Assembly (NCBI GenBank): GCA_963716865.1
Contig: CAVQUF010000004.1
Coordinates: 124,001-188,000 of the forward strand
Direction of reading: 5' to 3'
From: AC-32 sp963716865
GTDB lineage: Bacteria > Actinomycetota > Thermoleophilia > Gaiellales > Gaiellaceae
Length of the DNA stretch: 64,000 bases
The notes under the pieces are model-generated. The model was not told the DNA's origin, ran no database searches, and worked only from the letters and a program-made list of their open reading frames with translations. The translations under genes and the position numbers were made by a program. Shown piece by piece: positions 1-9,216 of this stretch (position 1 is its first letter; every line of letters starts with the position of its first letter).

Positions 1-299
1 TCCGGGTGGCGCGCCACCACCGGAACCATGCGGTCGATGTCGGACTTGCGGATCGAGGACGTGACGTCCGTGTCGGCGATCCAGACCCGCCGTTCCTCGT
101 CGAGCGCGACCGGGTACTCGTCGGCGAGCTCGCCCAGCTTCGCGCCGTCGCCGAGCGGCACGCTGCGGCTGATCGCGAGCCACGTGAGCGCCCGGTACAT
201 CGCGCCGGTGTCGAGGTAGCGGAAGCCGAGCCGCTCCGCGATCCGCTGGGCGACCGTGCTCTTGCCGGCGCCTGCCGGCCCGTCGATGGCGACGATCAT
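1..299 (-). CDS. cmk: Cytidylate kinase, N-terminal part (runs off window)
   Basis: Phosphorylates CMP/dCMP with ATP in the cytoplasm. The protein opens with a P-loop (DGPAGAGKST, about residues 6-15) followed by the RIAERLGFRYLDTGAMYRA segment, typical of Cmk. The ATG at 299 overlaps the aroA stop in an ATGA junction, so it is translationally coupled as the third gene of tyrA-aroA-cmk. About 99 residues are present; the C-terminal half lies beyond position 1. An aroA-cmk pairing is common in bacteria, which supports the call. Confidence 0.93.
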   Translation of the reverse strand, partial: MIVAIDGPAGAGKSTVAQRIAERLGFRYLDTGAMYRALTWLAISRSVPLGDGAKLGELADEYPVALDEERRVWIADTDVTSSIRKSDIDRMVPVVARHP

Positions 300-1576
300 C
301 GTTGTGTGACCGAGTCGAGCAGCTCGAAAAACCCGGGGAAGCTTACAGCGACGGCCTGCGCGTCCCCAACCTCGACACCTTCGCGCGAGACGAGCCCCGC
401 CACCGCCCCGAGCATCGCGATCCGATGGTCTCCGTCAGAGCTCATACCCCCACCCCTAGGGCGGGTGGGAACACCCCTCACCCCGAAGCCATCGTCGCTC
501 GGCGTGATGCGGATGCCAAGGGCGCGGAGCGAAGTCGTCACGGTTTCGATGCGGTCCGTTTCCTTCACGCGCAGCTCTCGTGCGCCCTCGACCGTGCTCT
601 CGCCGTGCGCGCGGGCGGCGGCGAGCGCAAACAGCGGCAGCTCGTCGATCATGCGCGGCACGTCCTCGGCCCGCACCGACGTCGCGGTCAGCTCGGCCGA
701 CTGAATCTCCAGGTCGCCGACCTGCTCCCCGCCGCTGCGCCGCCGGTTGAACGCCGTAATCCGCGCTCCCATCCGCTCGAGGGCGTCCAGCAGCCCGGTC
801 CGGCGCGGGTTCAGGCCGACGTCGTGGATGGTCAGATTCGACCCCGGCAGCAGGGTCGCCGCGACCACGAACGGCGCGGCGGCGGAGAAGTCGCCCGGGA
901 CGTCCACCTCGCCGAGGCGCAGTCCCTCGACCGGCCCGAGCGAAACGCGCGACTGCCGACGGGTGACGCGCACGCCCGCGCTCGCGAGCATCAGCTCCGT
1001 GTGATCGCGCGTCGGCAGCAGCTCGACCACGATCGTCCGGCCCTCGGCGAACAACCCCGCGAGCAGGATGCAGGACTTGACCTGGGCGCTCGCGACGGGG
1101 AGCTCGTAACGGATCCCGCGCAGGGCGCCGCCTTCGATCACGAGCGGCGGGCGTCCCTCGGCGGTCTCGACGCTCGCGCCCATCTCGGCGAGCGGGGTCG
1201 CAATGCGATCGACCGGGCGGCGTCTCAGCGAGTCGTCACCGGTCAGCTCGAAAGAACCGCCCTGGCCAGCGAGCACCCCCGCAAGCAGGCGCATCGTCGT
1301 CCCTGAGTTCGCGCAGTCGATCGGCGCGGCCGGAGGGGCGAGCCCGCGGAGCCCGGCACCCTCGACCCGGACCGTGTCCACGTCGTCGTCGCGCACGGTC
1401 ACGCCGAGCGATCTCACCGCGGACGCCGTCGCTTCCGTGTCTGCGGAGCGGCCGAAGCCGCGGATCACCGTCTCGCCGTCCCCGATCGCGCCGAGCAGCA
1501 GCGCCCGGTGTGAGATCGACTTGTCGCCGGGAACCCCGATATGCCCGACGAGGGCGGTCGCCGGCCTGACCTTCAT
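296..1576 (-). CDS. aroA: 3-phosphoshikimate 1-carboxyvinyltransferase (EPSP synthase)
   Basis: Sixth step of the shikimate pathway: transfers enolpyruvyl from PEP to shikimate-3-phosphate. The 426-residue protein has the expected length. Family motifs are visible: GDKSISHRALLLG near the N-terminus, the NSGTTMRLL segment, and KETDRIE in the C-terminal domain. I chose the ATG at 1576 (MKVRPATALVG) because it overlaps the tyrA stop as ATGA; the frame stays open upstream only as a shadow of tyrA. The gene lies between tyrA and cmk in a coupled operon. Confidence 0.97.
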   Translation of the reverse strand: MKVRPATALVGHIGVPGDKSISHRALLLGAIGDGETVIRGFGRSADTEATASAVRSLGVTVRDDDVDTVRVEGAGLRGLAPPAAPIDCANSGTTMRLLAGVLAGQGGSFELTGDDSLRRRPVDRIATPLAEMGASVETAEGRPPLVIEGGALRGIRYELPVASAQVKSCILLAGLFAEGRTIVVELLPTRDHTELMLASAGVRVTRRQSRVSLGPVEGLRLGEVDVPGDFSAAAPFVVAATLLPGSNLTIHDVGLNPRRTGLLDALERMGARITAFNRRRSGGEQVGDLEIQSAELTATSVRAEDVPRMIDELPLFALAAARAHGESTVEGARELRVKETDRIETVTTSLRALGIRITPSDDGFGVRGVPTRPRGGGMSSDGDHRIAMLGAVAGLVSREGVEVGDAQAVAVSFPGFFELLDSVTQR

Positions 1577-2676
1577 CGATCCGGGAGCACGGGCGAGACG
1601 ACCACGCCGTACCCCTGACCCTCGAGTAGGTCGGCCGCGCGGCGAGCCTCTCCCTCGCCGCCGACGAGCAGTGTGAGCGTCCCGCCGCGCTCGGGCGAGA
1701 CGTGATGGAGCTCGAAGTCCTCGATGTTGATCCGCTCGGCGCCGAGGGCCTGCGTGATTCCGGCGAGCACGCCCGGCCGGTCGGGCACGTGCACGCGGAG
1801 CTGCTGCAGCTCCCCCGGGTCGGGGTAGGCGTCCGCGAGCATGCGGTGGCGATTGCCGGCGGCTTCGCCGATCCACCGGGCCAGGAACCCGGCGTCGCCC
1901 GAGTCGAGCGCCGCTTCGAGCTGCTCGACGCGCCGGCGGTGCTCGGCCAGCGACTCCCGGAGCTGGGCGGCGTTGTCCAGGAAGATGTCGACCCAGATCC
2001 TCGGGTTCGCGCCCGCGACCCGCGTCATGTCGCGCAGCGACCCACCCGCAGCCGCGAGCGGCTCGTGGCCGTCGACCCGGCCTGAGCCGGCCTGGTTGAC
2101 GAGCAGGTTCGCGAGCGCGTGCGGGAGGTGGCTCGTGAGTGCGACCAGCCGGTCGTGGGCCTGCGGGTCGACGGCGACCGGCATGGCGCCGAGGCTCGAG
2201 ACGAAGCCGTGCACGAGCCGGTAGCGATCGGGCTCGGTCTCGGCCAGCGGTGTCAGGAACCAGGTCGCGCCGTCGAACAGCTCCTCGCTCGCGTGCTCGG
2301 CGCCCCGAGCCTCGGAGCCGCACACCGGGTGGCCGCCTATGAAGCGGCTCGAGCCCCGCGCGGCCTCGCAGACTGCGGCCTTGGTGGAGCCCACGTCGGT
2401 GACGGTGCAGCGGTCGCCGCTCGACTCGAGCGCTGCGCGCGCCTGGGAGGCGAGCTGGGCCACCGGAGCAGCAACCACGGCGAGGTCGGCCTCGGCGAGC
2501 GCGGAGGCGAGCGAGTCGGCCGAATCGTCGATCGCGCCCCGGGCCTTCGCCGCCTCGAGCGCGGCCGGGTCAGGGTCGAAGCCGGCAACGCGGACGCCCC
2601 CGGCCCGCCTGGCCGCAAGCGCGACCGAGGCCCCGATCAGGCCCGTCCCGATGACCGCAAGGCGCGTCGGTTCCAC
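1573..2676 (-). CDS. tyrA: Prephenate dehydrogenase with C-terminal ACT domain
   Basis: Oxidative decarboxylation of prephenate to 4-hydroxyphenylpyruvate for tyrosine synthesis, NAD(P)-dependent. A Rossmann motif GTGLIGAS lies at residues 11-18 and the catalytic-region motif SHLPHALA is near residue 185. The last ~75 residues (LRVHVPDRPGVLAGITQAL onward) look like an ACT domain, suggesting allosteric tyrosine control. 367 residues, no chorismate mutase fusion. First gene of tyrA-aroA-cmk; ATGA junction with aroA. Confidence 0.94.
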   Translation of the reverse strand: MEPTRLAVIGTGLIGASVALAARRAGGVRVAGFDPDPAALEAAKARGAIDDSADSLASALAEADLAVVAAPVAQLASQARAALESSGDRCTVTDVGSTKAAVCEAARGSSRFIGGHPVCGSEARGAEHASEELFDGATWFLTPLAETEPDRYRLVHGFVSSLGAMPVAVDPQAHDRLVALTSHLPHALANLLVNQAGSGRVDGHEPLAAAGGSLRDMTRVAGANPRIWVDIFLDNAAQLRESLAEHRRRVEQLEAALDSGDAGFLARWIGEAAGNRHRMLADAYPDPGELQQLRVHVPDRPGVLAGITQALGAERINIEDFELHHVSPERGGTLTLLVGGEGEARRAADLLEGQGYGVVVSPVLPDR

Positions 2677-2819
2677 CGGTTCAGGCTATCGCGAGGGCGG
2701 GTCCCATCCCTAACCCCCACCCTCCCGGGGGAAATCGACGGTAGCTGCTCGCGTTTGACGCGTGAGTAACGGGATCGCCAGAAAAGCGTGACGATCGATC
2801 CACAGGCCGGGGGTGGGGA

Positions 2820-3860
2820 TCAGCCGATCCGCTTGCCGAGCAGCTCGACGATCTTGCGGACCTCGTGCGCGAACTCGCCGAACTCGGCGGTCGGGATCTG
2901 CTGGGCGGCGTCGGAGAGCGCCTCCTCCGGCCTGGGGTGGGTCTCGACGATGATCCCGTCCGCGCCGACCGCGGCAGCCGCCCGCGCGAGCGGCAACACG
3001 AGATCACGCCGCCCCGCCGCGTGCGAGGGGTCGACGATCACCGGCAGATGCGTCTCGTGCTTGAGCACCGCGACTGCACCCAGGTCGAGCGTGAACCGCG
3101 TCGAGGTCTCGAACGTCTTGATCCCGCGCTCGCAGAGGATGATCCGCTCGTTTCCTTCCTTGGCGACGTACTCGGCTGCCATCAACAGCTCCTCGACCGA
3201 CGTCGAGAGCCCGCGCTTCAGCAGCACCGGCTTGTCCGCGCGCCCGACCTCCGAGAGCAGCAGGAAGTTCTGGCTGTTCCGGGCGCCGATCTGGATCACG
3301 TCCGCCATCTCCAGGACCGGGCCCACGTGCCGCGGGTCCATCAGCTCCGTGACCACCGGGAGACCCGTCTCGTCGCCCGCCTCCCGCAGGATCGCGAGGC
3401 CCTCGACGCCGAGCCCCTGGAATGTGTACGGAGATGTCCGCGGCTTGAATGCGCCGCCACGCAGCATCGTCGCGCCGGCAGCCGCCACCGCCCGCGCCGT
3501 CTCGAGCGTCTGCTCGCGGTACTCGACCGAGCAAGGGCCGGCGATCAGCCCGAACCACGAGTCGCCGATCCGACGGCCGTCCACCTCGATCACCGTCGGG
3601 TCCGGCGAGGCCTCGCGCGCCACCAGCTTGTACGGCTTCAGGATCGGAAGCACCTGCTCGACCCCCGGATAGCCCTCGAGCGGCAGCGTCGCCAGCAGCT
3701 CCCTCTCTCCGATCGCGCCGATCACCGTCGCCTCGCGCCCGTGCGTGACCCGCGCCTGCACGCCGGCCTCCTGCAGCCGCGCGAGCACGTGCTCGGTCTG
3801 ATCGGGGGTCGCGCCCGCACCCATCACGATCAGCAGTTCCGGTGATCCGTTCGTCGCCAC
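2820..3860 (-). CDS. aroF: 3-deoxy-7-phosphoheptulonate synthase (class I-beta DAHP synthase)
   Basis: First step of the shikimate pathway, condensing PEP with erythrose-4-phosphate. The 346-residue protein has an N-terminal ~70-residue ferredoxin-like domain (MGAGATPDQTEHVLARL), then the TIM-barrel enzyme with IAGPCSVE, GGAFKPRTSPYTFQG and the C-terminal VDPSHAAGRRDLV metal-site segment. This architecture is the Thermotoga-type enzyme, in which the N-terminal domain carries feedback control by aromatic amino acids. The GTG start follows an AGGAG ribosome site. It is divergent from trpS and separated from tyrA by 143 bp with no clear signal. The symbol follows common usage; paralogue identity is not known. 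Confidence 0.93.
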   Translation of the reverse strand: MATNGSPELLIVMGAGATPDQTEHVLARLQEAGVQARVTHGREATVIGAIGERELLATLPLEGYPGVEQVLPILKPYKLVAREASPDPTVIEVDGRRIGDSWFGLIAGPCSVEYREQTLETARAVAAAGATMLRGGAFKPRTSPYTFQGLGVEGLAILREAGDETGLPVVTELMDPRHVGPVLEMADVIQIGARNSQNFLLLSEVGRADKPVLLKRGLSTSVEELLMAAEYVAKEGNERIILCERGIKTFETSTRFTLDLGAVAVLKHETHLPVIVDPSHAAGRRDLVLPLARAAAAVGADGIIVETHPRPEEALSDAAQQIPTAEFGEFAHEVRKIVELLGKRIG

Positions 3861-3901
3861 GAAATCTCCTGGAAATGTAGTTGCGATACTGAGACGTCGA
3901 G

Positions 3902-4894
3902 ATGCGCATCTTTTCCGGTATCCGTGCCTCGGGGGCGAAGACCCTCGGCAACTACAGCGGGGGCTTTCGCCAGTACGCCGCCACGCAGGAGCGCGGCGAG
4001 GCCTTTTTCTGCATCGTCGACCTGCACTCGATCACGACGCCGTTCGAGCCCGAGGAGCTGCGCGAGGCGACCCTCGACCTCGCCGCGATGCTGTTCGCGA
4101 CCGGGCTCGAGCCCGAGCGCTCGACGGTCTTCGTCCAGAGCCACGTCCCCGCTCACCCCGAGGCCGCCTGGCTGCTCGGCTCGGTCACGAGCTTCGGCGA
4201 GCTCCGCCGGATGACCCAGTTCAAGGACCGCGCGGCCGAGCAGGACTTCGTCTCGGCCGGCCTCTTCACGTACCCCGTCCTGATGGCCGCGGACATCCTG
4301 CTCTACCAGACCGATCTCGTTCCGGTCGGGGACGACCAGCGGCAGCACGTCGAGCTGACCCGCGACATCGCGGAGCGCTTCAACCAGCGCTTCGGGGAGA
4401 CGTTCGTCGTGCCCGAGGTCTCGATCCCCGAGGAGGGGGCCCGGATCCGCAACCTCCAGGAGCCCGAGCGCCTGATGTCGACCACCCGCGGCGCGACGCA
4501 GGGCGTCGTCCGCCTCGTCGATCCGCCGGACGTCGTGCGCAAGAAGTTCAAGACCGCGGTCACCGACTCGGGAACGGACGTCCGGCACGACCCGAAGGAG
4601 AAGCCGGGAATCTCGAACCTGCTCGAGATCCTGTCCGTCGCGACCGGCGACCCGGTCCCCGAGCTCGAGAGCCGCTACGACGGCAGCGGCTACGGTCGCT
4701 TCAAGGAGGACGTCGCGGAAGCGGTCGTGGACCTGCTCGCCCCCATCCAGGAGCGCTATGAGGCGCTCCGGGCCGACGAGCAAGAGCTGCGCGCCCTCCT
4801 CGCCGGCGGCGCCGAGAAGGCGACCGAGGTCGCCTCGCCTACCCTCGCACGGATGGTCGAGCGGATGGGTTTCGTCGCGCTGAGCGGCGGCTGA
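3902..4894 (+). CDS. trpS: Tryptophanyl-tRNA synthetase
   Basis: Class I aminoacyl-tRNA synthetase charging tRNA-Trp. The 330-residue length is normal. The HIGH-like TLGNY motif is at residues 14-18, and the Trp-pocket region (VLMAADILLYQTDLVPVGDDQRQHVELTRDIA, here spanning ~126-157) is conserved. The second signature is diverged: PERLMSTTRG (residues 188-197) stands where KMSKS is expected, so the second lysine is absent. The ATG lies 11 nt after a GATACT -10-like box (3885-3890), implying a very short leader. It diverges from the DAHP synthase gene, a sensible pairing with aromatic metabolism. Confidence 0.95.
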   Translation: MRIFSGIRASGAKTLGNYSGGFRQYAATQERGEAFFCIVDLHSITTPFEPEELREATLDLAAMLFATGLEPERSTVFVQSHVPAHPEAAWLLGSVTSFGELRRMTQFKDRAAEQDFVSAGLFTYPVLMAADILLYQTDLVPVGDDQRQHVELTRDIAERFNQRFGETFVVPEVSIPEEGARIRNLQEPERLMSTTRGATQGVVRLVDPPDVVRKKFKTAVTDSGTDVRHDPKEKPGISNLLEILSVATGDPVPELESRYDGSGYGRFKEDVAEAVVDLLAPIQERYEALRADEQELRALLAGGAEKATEVASPTLARMVERMGFVALSGG

Positions 4895-5019
4895 CAGACC
4901 TCCCGGCCCGGTCTCAGTGCGGCGACGGTTCGGTTACGAACCTGCGCGCGGGTTGAATCGCAGCCCCAGCCTCTTTAGGGTCGATCGCGAGATCAATACT
5001 CCGAACGAGGAGGTCAGCC

Positions 5020-7257
5020 ATGAAGGGGAGAGGGGCCGTCCTCGCCGCCCTCATCGTCATCGGTTTGACGGTGTTCGCGGTGCTCGGGCTCGGGAACGTC
5101 CAGAAAGCAGCCGGTCACAACCAACCACCGAGCTGCAAGCTGGACAACGGCGTCAAGCACGTCGTCTACACGATCTTCGACAACGTCCACTTCCAACGCG
5201 ACAACCCGAACGTGCCCTCGGATCTGGAGCAGATGCCGCACCTGCTCAACTTCATCCGGGGCAACGGGACGCTCATGACGAACGACCACACGGTGCTGAT
5301 CTCGCACACCGGAAACGGGATCCTCACCGACCTGAGCGGCATGTACTCGGACCGGCACGGGCAGGCCGTCTCGAACTCCTACCGCTACTTCCGGGCGGAC
5401 GGGTCGACCGCGTCGTCCTCGTCGTTCAAGTACTGGACCGACCTGACGGACGACGTCAACACGCCGCCGACCGACCCGAACTACAACATGGTCAACGGCG
5501 ACAGTGGGACACCCAAGAACACGCCCGCGCCGTGGGTTCCGTACACGAAAGCCGGCTGCGACTGGGGGGCGACCGCGCTGGCGAACGTCGTCCTGGAGAA
5601 CACCGGCACCGGCCCGGCAGGCGACATGACGAAGGTCTTCGGCCAGGGCTCGCCGGAGTGGAACGAGGCGCTGGCAGCGAACGCGGCTCCCGCCGGAACG
5701 GCGGCGCGGAACATCGCGCAGACCGACTTCGTCGGCCTCGCGGTCCATTGCGCCAATGGCTCGAAGAGCATCTGCAACGGCAACCCGAACGCGAAACCTG
5801 ACGCCCTACCCGACGAGCCCGGGGGCTACACCGGGTACCAGGGCCTGTTCGGGGCGAAGTACGTCAACCCGGCTATCTGCACCGTCTCGACGTCGAACTG
5901 CACGACGGCGACCGTGAACGGGCAGACGGGCCTGAAGAAGCTCGACGGCACGCTGATCGCCGATCAATTCAACCAGCCGGGCTTCCCGGGCTTCGACGGG
6001 CTCTTCGCCTCGACGACGCTCTCCTACGTGGCGCAGATGCAGGAATCGGGCATCCCCGTCACGTTCGGCTACATCTCGGACGCGCACGACCAGCACGGCG
6101 CCGCGGGCGAGATCCACGCGACGCGCGGGCCGGGCGAGGCCGACTACGTCCAGCAGCTGCACAACTACGACACGGCGTTCGGCCAGTTCTTCGACCGCCT
6201 CAAGGCCGATGGGATCACGAAGAAGAACACGCTGTTCGTCTTCACCGTCGAGGAGGGCGACCACTTCGTCGGCGCGATCCCGTCGCCGAGCGGCTGCGAC
6301 GGCGTCAACACGCCGTGCACCTACGGCCTCGAGGGCGAGGTCAACGGAAACCTCACCGGCCTGATGGCCACCCAGCAGGGGATCACGACGCCGTTCACGG
6401 TCCATGCCGACATGGCGCCCACGATCTACCTCACGGGCAACCCGGGCCGGACGGATCCGGTCACGCGTGCCTTCGGCCGCGGGGTCGGCGCCCTCTCGGC
6501 GACGAACCCGTACACCGGCGTGAACGAGAACATGACCGCCGCGCTGGCGGATCCGGTGGAGATGAAGACGCTTCACATGGTCACGGCCGACCCGCAGCGG
6601 ACGCCGACGCTGACGATGTTCGCGGCGCCCGACTACTTCCTGTTCACGGGCGCGCCGAACTGCAACACGCCGTGCATCACGGTGCCGACGACGCCGCCCA
6701 CGTCCACGTTCGCGTGGAACCACGGCGGCATCCAGCCGGAGATCGCGACGACCTGGCTCGGGATGGTCGGACCGGGCGTCAAGCACTCGAGCAGCGACGA
6801 CACGACGTGGGCCGATCACACGGACACGAGGCCGACCATGCTCGCGCTGCTCGGGCTGGACGACCCGTACGTCCACGACGGCCGGGTCCTCACCGGCCAG
6901 CTCGACCACGGCGCGTTGCCGTCGGCACTCCGGAAGCACTCGGGAGTGGTCAAGAAGCTCGGCCTGACGTACAAGCAGCTGAATGCGCCGTTCGGCGCGT
7001 TCGCGATGAACACGCTCGAGGCGTCCACCAAGGCGATCAAGAGCGGGAGCTCGAGCGACGACAGCCGCTACACGTCGATCGAGAGCCAGATCCAGTCGCT
7101 GACCGCTTCGCGCGACGCGCTGGCCTCGCAGATCCGCGACGCGCTCGATGCCGCGGCGTTCGACAACGACTCGATCAGCAAAGACCAGGCCAATACCTGG
7201 ATCGCCCAGGCGCAGGCCCTGATCGTCCAGTCGGCCGCCCTCGCGGCGATGACCTAG
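5020..7257 (+). CDS. Secreted alkaline-phosphatase-superfamily-like protein, uncharacterised
   Basis: A 745-residue exported protein: a basic N-terminus and hydrophobic segment (residues ~7-25) look like a signal peptide or anchor. The start is fixed by a GAGGAGG ribosome site 7-8 nt upstream. Segments resembling alkaline phosphatase superfamily metal/nucleophile sites are present in order: FDNVHF (~53), SHTGNG with a candidate Thr/Ser nucleophile (~95-100), YISDAHDQHG, VEEGDHF, WNHGG and HTDTRPTMLALLGL. The last ~70 residues are helical and Gln/Ser-rich. It is convergent with another secreted phosphoesterase across a shared terminator. The substrate cannot be told; phosphodiesterase, phosphatase or sulfatase are all possible. 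Confidence 0.72.
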   Translation: MKGRGAVLAALIVIGLTVFAVLGLGNVQKAAGHNQPPSCKLDNGVKHVVYTIFDNVHFQRDNPNVPSDLEQMPHLLNFIRGNGTLMTNDHTVLISHTGNGILTDLSGMYSDRHGQAVSNSYRYFRADGSTASSSSFKYWTDLTDDVNTPPTDPNYNMVNGDSGTPKNTPAPWVPYTKAGCDWGATALANVVLENTGTGPAGDMTKVFGQGSPEWNEALAANAAPAGTAARNIAQTDFVGLAVHCANGSKSICNGNPNAKPDALPDEPGGYTGYQGLFGAKYVNPAICTVSTSNCTTATVNGQTGLKKLDGTLIADQFNQPGFPGFDGLFASTTLSYVAQMQESGIPVTFGYISDAHDQHGAAGEIHATRGPGEADYVQQLHNYDTAFGQFFDRLKADGITKKNTLFVFTVEEGDHFVGAIPSPSGCDGVNTPCTYGLEGEVNGNLTGLMATQQGITTPFTVHADMAPTIYLTGNPGRTDPVTRAFGRGVGALSATNPYTGVNENMTAALADPVEMKTLHMVTADPQRTPTLTMFAAPDYFLFTGAPNCNTPCITVPTTPPTSTFAWNHGGIQPEIATTWLGMVGPGVKHSSSDDTTWADHTDTRPTMLALLGLDDPYVHDGRVLTGQLDHGALPSALRKHSGVVKKLGLTYKQLNAPFGAFAMNTLEASTKAIKSGSSSDDSRYTSIESQIQSLTASRDALASQIRDALDAAAFDNDSISKDQANTWIAQAQALIVQSAALAAMT

Positions 7258-7291
7258 CCCTTCGAGACCGGGCTCGACCCGGGAGCAAGGT

Positions 7292-7323
7292 GTTTGCGGC
7301 CCCTCCTCGGAGGGGCCGCAAAC
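7292..7323. terminator. Bidirectional intrinsic-type terminator hairpin
   Basis: Perfect 13-bp stem (GTTTGCGGCCCCT paired with AGGGGCCGCAAAC) around a 6-nt CCTCGG loop, between the convergent stops at 7257 and 7336. Stem symmetry lets it serve both strands. Confidence 0.85.
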
Positions 7324-7335
7324 GTTTCGGAGGGC

Positions 7336-9147
7336 CTAGTGGTGGTGGTGGTGCCCGTGGTGGAACGGGCGGCGAGCGTCGAACACGTCCGACAGGCTGT
7401 TCACGTCCGCGTCACGGGTGGCGAGCGGCGCCAGGTGGTAGCGCTGCTCGATCGTGGTCAGGATCGACGTCGTGTCGTACTGCGTGTGGTCGACGACGAA
7501 GCGGCCCTTCAGGTGCGGGGCCACCACGAGCGTGGCGACGCGGGTTCCGGGGCCCCACTGGTCGTGCGGGCCCTTGTTGTAGCCCTGGCCCGGCGGCGGG
7601 ACGTGATCCCACTGTCCGCCGAACTCGTCGTAGGTGACGATCACCATCGTGTTCTTGGCGCACTTGCTGTTCTCGATGTCCTGGAGCAGCGAGACGAGAT
7701 GGTCGCTGCCGTTGGGCTCGCTTGCGTAGCCCGGGTGCTCGTTCTCCTCGCCGATCGGCTTGATGAAGCTGACCGGCTTCAGATTGCACTTGCTGTGCGA
7801 GCTGTCCGCGAGCTGGATGAACTCGTCCTCGTCCTTTAGGTGCGCCGCGCGGTTCGCCAGGCCGGCCGGCGTCGCGGTCGAGAAGTTCGCGTAGTAGTTG
7901 AACGGCTGGTGGTGGTACTGGAACAGGTTGTCCGGACACTCCGGCCAGTGGGAGACGCCCGGGTCGACGTACGGATCCGAGCAGCCGGTCGGCGTCGCGG
8001 CCGGAGCGGTTCCGTTCGTCCAGCCCGGAGCGCCGACGTTGCCGTTCGCGTTCGACCAGCCGCCCGAGTACCAGGCCCAGCCGACGCCCTTGCCGGTCAG
8101 CCGGTCGCCGATCGTCGGGTTCGTCTGCGGCGGCAGCTTGGCGCCGAAGAGGCCCGAAGGCTGGAACGCGGGCTGCATCGTGTTGACGCCGTAGTCGCCG
8201 CACGCGAGCCCCGGGACCGTGGTCAGAAGGCCGCACGCCTGCGTCAGCGGGCCGTTCACGAGGCCCGTGTCGGGCGACGTGTAGAGCGCGCCCATGCCCG
8301 GCGGCTGGTTCGAGACCGGCGGTGAGATGAGCGTCGGACTTCCGTTGCGGTCGAGCACGGAATGCGTCGCGTTCGCCGGACAGCCGTTTGCCGCGTTGCA
8401 GGCAGGCGGCGCGGCGGCGATCAGCCACTGGTGGTTGAGGAACGAGCCGCCGAATGCGCCCTGGAAGAAGTCGTCCAGGATCGCGTAGTGCGGATGGTGA
8501 TGCTGGTGCAGGTACTTGTAGACGGGCAGCGCCTTCGTGTCGTACGTGCCCATCACCAGGCCGCCCGCGTCGCTCTGGAGCGCGTAGCGGTTCTGGTGCC
8601 CGCCGTTGAGCTGGAACTGCTCCTCATAGAAGCGGTGCACGATGTCGCGGGTGCAGCCGCCCGGCGAGCCGGTGCCCTTCTTGAACCCGTTCGGGCTCGA
8701 GAACGCGACCAGCGGGGTCGGCGGGCACGTCGTGTCCGTCGGCGCCAGGAAGTCGTCGATCTGGAACGGCGCGTTCGGGAAGTGGCTGGCGAACGAGCCG
8801 CCGGTCGTGTTGTTGCAGGTGTCCGTGAGCGGCGCGGTCGGGTTCGCCGCGGACTGCGCCTGCAGGTTGACGTCGTCCATGTACAGGCACTCGAACGCCG
8901 CGCCCGTCTGGCCGATCTGCGTGGTGTGGGCCGGATCGGCGTGCTTCAGGCCGTTCACGCCCTCCCAGCCCCCATAGAGGTTGTCGAAGCTGTGGTTCTC
9001 CTCGTAGATGACCACGATGTGGTCGATCTGCCCCAGCTTGTGCGAGTCGCCGTTGGACTTGCCCGACGTCGCCATTGCCCCTGAGACGGCGGTGACGGCC
9101 ACGACGGCCGCCGCCGCTACGAGAAGCGCCAGTAGGCGCCTGGTCAT
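7336..9147 (-). CDS. Secreted phosphoesterase (phospholipase C / acid phosphatase family)
   Basis: 603-residue exported protein of the PF04185 type. A signal peptide covers about residues 1-27. The hallmark EENHSFDNLYG (residues 49-59) follows a hydrophobic IDHIVVIY strand; later VIVTYDEFGGQWDHVPPPG and RVATLVVAPHLKG match the family's metal/catalytic core. Such enzymes hydrolyse phosphodiesters such as phospholipids outside the cell. The ATG at 9147 has a strong GAGGAGG site. The extreme C-terminus is RRPFHHGHHHHH, a natural histidine tail of possible metal-binding use. Convergent with the other secreted phosphoesterase-like gene. Substrate unknown. Confidence 0.85.
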   Translation of the reverse strand: MTRRLLALLVAAAAVVAVTAVSGAMATSGKSNGDSHKLGQIDHIVVIYEENHSFDNLYGGWEGVNGLKHADPAHTTQIGQTGAAFECLYMDDVNLQAQSAANPTAPLTDTCNNTTGGSFASHFPNAPFQIDDFLAPTDTTCPPTPLVAFSSPNGFKKGTGSPGGCTRDIVHRFYEEQFQLNGGHQNRYALQSDAGGLVMGTYDTKALPVYKYLHQHHHPHYAILDDFFQGAFGGSFLNHQWLIAAAPPACNAANGCPANATHSVLDRNGSPTLISPPVSNQPPGMGALYTSPDTGLVNGPLTQACGLLTTVPGLACGDYGVNTMQPAFQPSGLFGAKLPPQTNPTIGDRLTGKGVGWAWYSGGWSNANGNVGAPGWTNGTAPAATPTGCSDPYVDPGVSHWPECPDNLFQYHHQPFNYYANFSTATPAGLANRAAHLKDEDEFIQLADSSHSKCNLKPVSFIKPIGEENEHPGYASEPNGSDHLVSLLQDIENSKCAKNTMVIVTYDEFGGQWDHVPPPGQGYNKGPHDQWGPGTRVATLVVAPHLKGRFVVDHTQYDTTSILTTIEQRYHLAPLATRDADVNSLSDVFDARRPFHHGHHHHH

Positions 9148-9216
9148 GAGGACCTCCTCAAATTGTGGCTCTCCCCTGGGTTACGCCCGTGACCATCGCA
9201 TGGCCCGGGCAATGAG

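Noticed and set aside
2716..2740. C-rich/G-rich stem between DAHP synthase and tyrA as a T-box or aromatic riboswitch
   Set aside because: Only a weak 5-bp stem; no T-box core or long structured leader in the 143-bp gap.
4927..4942. GGTTCG-GTTA-CGAACC hairpin after trpS
   Set aside because: Looks like a T-arm or terminator but has no U-tract, acceptor stem or neighbours that support either.
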